A stretch of 64,000 bases of DNA from Bradyrhizobium diazoefficiens (GTDB lineage: Bacteria; Pseudomonadota; Alphaproteobacteria; Rhizobiales; Xanthobacteraceae): the NCBI RefSeq assembly GCF_016616425.1, contig NZ_CP067101.1, positions 7,064,501 through 7,128,500 of the forward strand, written 5' to 3'. The position numbers and the translations under genes are program-made. Below are positions 63,784 to 64,000 of the stretch, piece by piece. Numbering within the stretch: position 1 is the first letter of the stretch; each line of letters opens with the position of its first letter. The notes beneath the pieces were generated by a model. It made no database searches and was not told where the DNA came from. It was given only the letters and a program-made list of their open reading frames with translations.

Positions 63784-63948
63784 CTACATCGGCCGCACGA
63801 GAACTGCCGGTCCCTTGACCATGGTGACGGCGAAGAACAGCACCACGAGCACGCCGAGCGCCAAAGCAATGGCAATGGAGCGCTGACGACGGCTCTTCTT
63901 CTGCGCCTCGGTGAGGACGATTCCATCTGGCTCGGGTTTGTCAGCCAT
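63784..63948 (-). CDS. Small membrane protein, CoxF-like
   Basis: 54 residues from ATG 63948: a short N-terminal stretch ([20 protein letters not shown]) and one helix ([20 protein letters not shown]). Its place between ctaG and the upstream gene matches the CoxF position in Bradyrhizobium. Function unknown. Confidence 0.75.
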   Translation of the reverse strand: MADKPEPDGIVLTEAQKKSRRQRSIAIALALGVLVVLFFAVTMVKGPAVLVRPM

Positions 63949-63956
63949 CCCTGCGA

Positions 63957-64000
63957 TCATGCGCCCCCTGCCATCGGAGCAAGCGCCCGGAACACGACCT
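63957..64000 (-). CDS. 3' end of an upstream gene, possibly ctaB
   Basis: The last 13 codons before a TGA (ending LAPMAGGA) are visible, open to the window edge. By gene order in related genomes the gene is probably the protoheme farnesyltransferase ctaB, but only the context supports this. Confidence 0.45.
   Translation of the reverse strand, partial: VVFRALAPMAGGA

Noticed and set aside
1..64000. CRISPR array or phage structural genes
   Set aside because: No regularly spaced direct repeats with unique spacers and no capsid, tail or integrase genes were seen.

Overview
The window looks like a chromosome segment from a Bradyrhizobium-type alphaproteobacterium (family Nitrobacteraceae). This rests on its high GC content, an F0 ATP synthase cluster with paired b' and b subunits, the cytochrome oxidase order coxF-ctaG-coxC-DUF983-SURF1, an Omp25/31-like barrel protein, tandem DUF6894 genes, a FixK-type box in front of hemA, and several palindromic intergenic repeats. 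No database search was run; all family assignments are by sequence recognition.

Positions 1-3970 are ordinary core genome: a 5'-truncated view of lrgAB-like genes, two small secreted PsiF-like proteins, an AbrB-family membrane protein, dsbB and tRNA-Leu(CAA). From just after the tRNA to about 32 kb the content becomes accessory. The first part, 4.3-16.1 kb, appears to be a metal/redox stress module run by an ECF sigma factor (SigF) and its membrane anti-sigma factor (NrsF). sigF and nrsF are the last genes of a bufferin operon: DUF2282 precursor, DUF692 MNIO enzyme, DUF2063 partner and DoxX. A motif GTAAC(C/T)-N15/16-CGAA, matching the promoter known for Caulobacter SigF, occurs in front of four transcription units: (1) VKOR-like protein, COG1964 radical SAM enzyme and methyltransferase; (2) the bufferin-sigF-nrsF operon; (3) thioredoxin and CcdA; (4) a four-helix membrane protein and a small 11-cysteine protein. 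Unit 1, a bacterial relative of archaeal Tes/MJ0619 enzymes joined to a thiol oxidoreductase and a methyltransferase under stress-sigma control, is the best candidate for an undescribed system.

From 16 to 32 kb is a mosaic of intact genes and fragments. Intact genes include a PEBP protein with an in-frame 15-bp tandem repeat, an orphan NuoB, an NDUFA9-like dehydrogenase, a 980-residue transaldolase-transketolase fusion, a secreted beta-propeller protein, a HIT protein, a CBS-linked site-2 protease, two Crp/Fnr regulators and DUF6894 proteins. Fragments include a CBS protein, a DegP PDZ domain, a sulfite-oxidase-type protein and a uracil-DNA glycosylase. The SulP transporter lies at 11.9-13.3 kb.

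From 32 to 64 kb is mostly core genome: GFA protein, MddA-like methyltransferase, outer-membrane protein, chemotaxis receptor, MBL hydrolase, aroQ, hemA with a FixK box, a transporter-type hybrid histidine kinase, a caspase-like protein, a LuxR-type response regulator, YjbQ, the F0 genes atpI-B-E-F'-F, a GNAT/M16 peptidase/thrC operon, a divergent response regulator and histidine kinase pair, and the cytochrome c oxidase assembly operon, which runs off the right edge.
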